A DNA stretch of 13,651 nucleotides from 2-02-FULL-45-10 sp046590235. GTDB lineage: Bacteria; Patescibacteriota; Patescibacteriia; Magasanikbacterales; GWA2-37-8. Made by a program: the position numbers and the translations under genes. The notes under the pieces are model-generated. The model was given only the letters and a program-made list of their open reading frames with translations, had not been told where the DNA came from and made no database searches. Each line of letters opens with the position of its first letter. Within the stretch, counting starts at the first letter, position 1. The stretch lies in contig JBKJTY010000013.1 in NCBI GenBank assembly GCA_046590235.1, positions 1-13,651 of the forward strand, written 5' to 3'. This document shows, in pieces, positions 12,809 through 13,651 of this stretch.

Positions 12809-13285
12809 TTAAAGCTCAACTATTTTCCAAAGTTGATTTGGATACTTTTTAAAACGCATAAAATAATCTGGACCTTCAAGCTCAATTGATAATGTACACT
12901 GTTCATCGTTGCACACTTTTTGTGTTCGCTGCTTAATAAATTCAAGATAGGTATGCAACTTCAGTTTTTCAGCTTGCTGCAATGATAGCAGTTCAACTGA
13001 TTGCTTTTCAGCAATAAAGTACTTACTAGCCAACTCGTAATCACCGCTTATCACCGCCTCACTATATAAACGCAATACCTCTTCAGGTGAAATTCCACCG
13101 TTTACATCTATAAGCGCTGCTTCATAATCTGCGCGCTCAATTTCATAAGCGGCACGTTTTGATTCTTGCACCAGTGTTGTGAAGTCAGTTTTCACAGTAT
13201 CATTACGTTGATAAAGGAAAACTAAAGTCCCAATAAATAAAAAAATCGCCCCGCAGGCGACAAACATCTTAGTTCGATTGTGCAT
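12809..13285 (-). CDS. Membrane-anchored small extracytoplasmic protein, unknown function
   Basis: From the ATG at 13285 the protein has 158 residues: a short basic N-terminus, one membrane helix (about 7-24) and a soluble domain outside. That domain has a charged helix followed by SPEEVLRLYSEAVISGDYELASKYF, a pattern seen in NTF2-like/DUF4878-type extracytoplasmic domains, and ends with a predicted beta part in which two cysteines five residues apart (VCNDEQCTL) may pair. This assignment is tentative. A TTG 24 nt further upstream keeps the frame open but gives a polar N-terminus and overlaps the inverted repeat, so I prefer the ATG. It precedes the exported hydrolase gene by 16 nt and could assist or anchor that protein. 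Confidence 0.72.
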   Translation of the reverse strand: MHNRTKMFVACGAIFLFIGTLVFLYQRNDTVKTDFTTLVQESKRAAYEIERADYEAALIDVNGGISPEEVLRLYSEAVISGDYELASKYFIAEKQSVELLSLQQAEKLKLHTYLEFIKQRTQKVCNDEQCTLSIELEGPDYFMRFKKYPNQLWKIVEL

Positions 13286-13292
13286 ACAATGA

Positions 13293-13324
13293 GTTATAAA
13301 TAAAAACAATCTCTAATCGAGATT
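13293..13324 (-). promoter_or_regulatory. Possible promoter with inverted repeat
   Basis: A TATAAC hexamer (13293-13298, minus strand) ends 7 nt before the ATG at 13285. An inverted repeat, AATCTC-TAATC-GAGATT (13308-13324), covers the place where a -35 would be, and no consensus -35 is visible. This would fit an activator or repressor site feeding a nearly leaderless mRNA. Confidence 0.4.
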
Positions 13325-13381
13325 ATTTCCCCTTCCCTATCTACAGGATACCACACTTTGAAGGTTTTGAGATGCATCGTG

Positions 13382-13390
13382 TGTGGATAA
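13382..13390 (-). promoter_or_regulatory. Second perfect DnaA-box consensus
   Basis: TTATCCACA on the minus strand, in the 118-nt spacer between the partial gene at the right edge and the membrane-anchored protein gene. It has the opposite orientation to the copy at 156-164. No further perfect copies are seen in the window. Confidence 0.35.
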
Positions 13391-13403
13391 GTCCAGAATT
13401 ATT

Positions 13404-13651
13404 TTATATAATTTTTAGATTATCAGTTATTTTCTCAACCAATTCACTTTCATCGCGCAAACCTTGGATATAGTAAGTGGCAAACAAACGGTTAAAACGT
13501 TCAGCAAAGCCATGGTCTTTCCACAACTTAAAACCGTGATTAATTTCTTCGTCAGTACTTCCCTCTTTAAAAAATTCCAAATCAGCCATTGCTTTGAGCT
13601 GGACACGATGTTCTAATCGCTCGTCAACTCGCTCAGCTTGTAAACCAACTG
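13404..13651 (-). CDS. C-terminal part of an unknown protein, cut by the window edge
   Basis: The frame is open without a stop from the right edge to the TAA at 13404, giving 81 visible codons. An internal ATG at 13589 would give a 61-residue protein, but the 20 codons before it (containing LQAERVDERLEHRVQLKAMADL) continue the same heptad-like, charged helical character, so I read the gene as running in from outside. The visible part is highly charged, mostly helical, with aromatic residues in FAERFNRLFATYYIQGL. I recognise no domain. No terminator is visible behind it. Confidence 0.6.
   Translation of the reverse strand, partial: VGLQAERVDERLEHRVQLKAMADLEFFKEGSTDEEINHGFKLWKDHGFAERFNRLFATYYIQGLRDESELVEKITDNLKII

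Noticed and set aside
13286..13309. TTG start 24 nt upstream for the membrane-anchored protein
   Set aside because: Rare start codon, overlaps the inverted repeat and -10, and the ATG at 13285 gives a better basic N-terminus before the membrane helix.

Overview
The window looks like a chromosomal stretch from a Candidate Phyla Radiation (Patescibacteria) bacterium, probably of the Parcubacteria type. This is inferred from the kinds of genes present: an enlarged nucleoside diphosphate kinase, a bactofilin, a YraN nuclease, a divergent lipid-kinase-like protein, several very small membrane proteins, and a tRNA without an encoded CCA end. TGA is used as a stop codon (for example at both toxin-antitoxin genes), so this is not a lineage that reads UGA as glycine. 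Every convincing gene lies on the minus strand. Base composition is mostly AT-rich (30-42% GC in sampled rows), with one clear exception.

Right to left, which is the direction of transcription: a partial unknown gene enters at the right edge (13404-13651). A membrane-anchored small protein (12809-13285) is followed by a 965-residue exported protein (9895-12792) that joins a zinc-dependent phospholipase C/P1-nuclease-like domain, a long Thr/Val/Pro linker and a beta-helix. argS (8158-9846) has its own sigma70-like promoter and a strong terminator. A ribbon-helix-helix antitoxin and a PemK/MazF-like toxin overlap by ATGA behind a symmetrical operator (8024-8059). Next is a GC-rich gene (6111-7355) whose product resembles the C-terminal part of the plant cuticular-wax proteins CER3/WAX2 and CER1. 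Then come a membrane histidine kinase without an adjacent response regulator, a bactofilin, a lipid-kinase-like protein with tRNA-Leu(GAG) directly behind it, an intergenic repeat cluster (2640-2860), a small membrane protein, a three-gene run (methyltransferase, membrane protein, yraN), and ndk with a perfect terminator.

The most unusual item is the CER3/WAX2-like gene. Its composition is foreign, it has a textbook Shine-Dalgarno sequence that the neighbouring genes lack, and it lies next to a toxin-antitoxin pair, so recent horizontal acquisition is plausible. Several native genes have a -10 element so close to the ATG that their mRNAs would be leaderless or nearly so. The two envelope-facing genes on the right and the lipid-related genes in the middle hint at membrane and host-surface functions, but the window does not show that they form one pathway.
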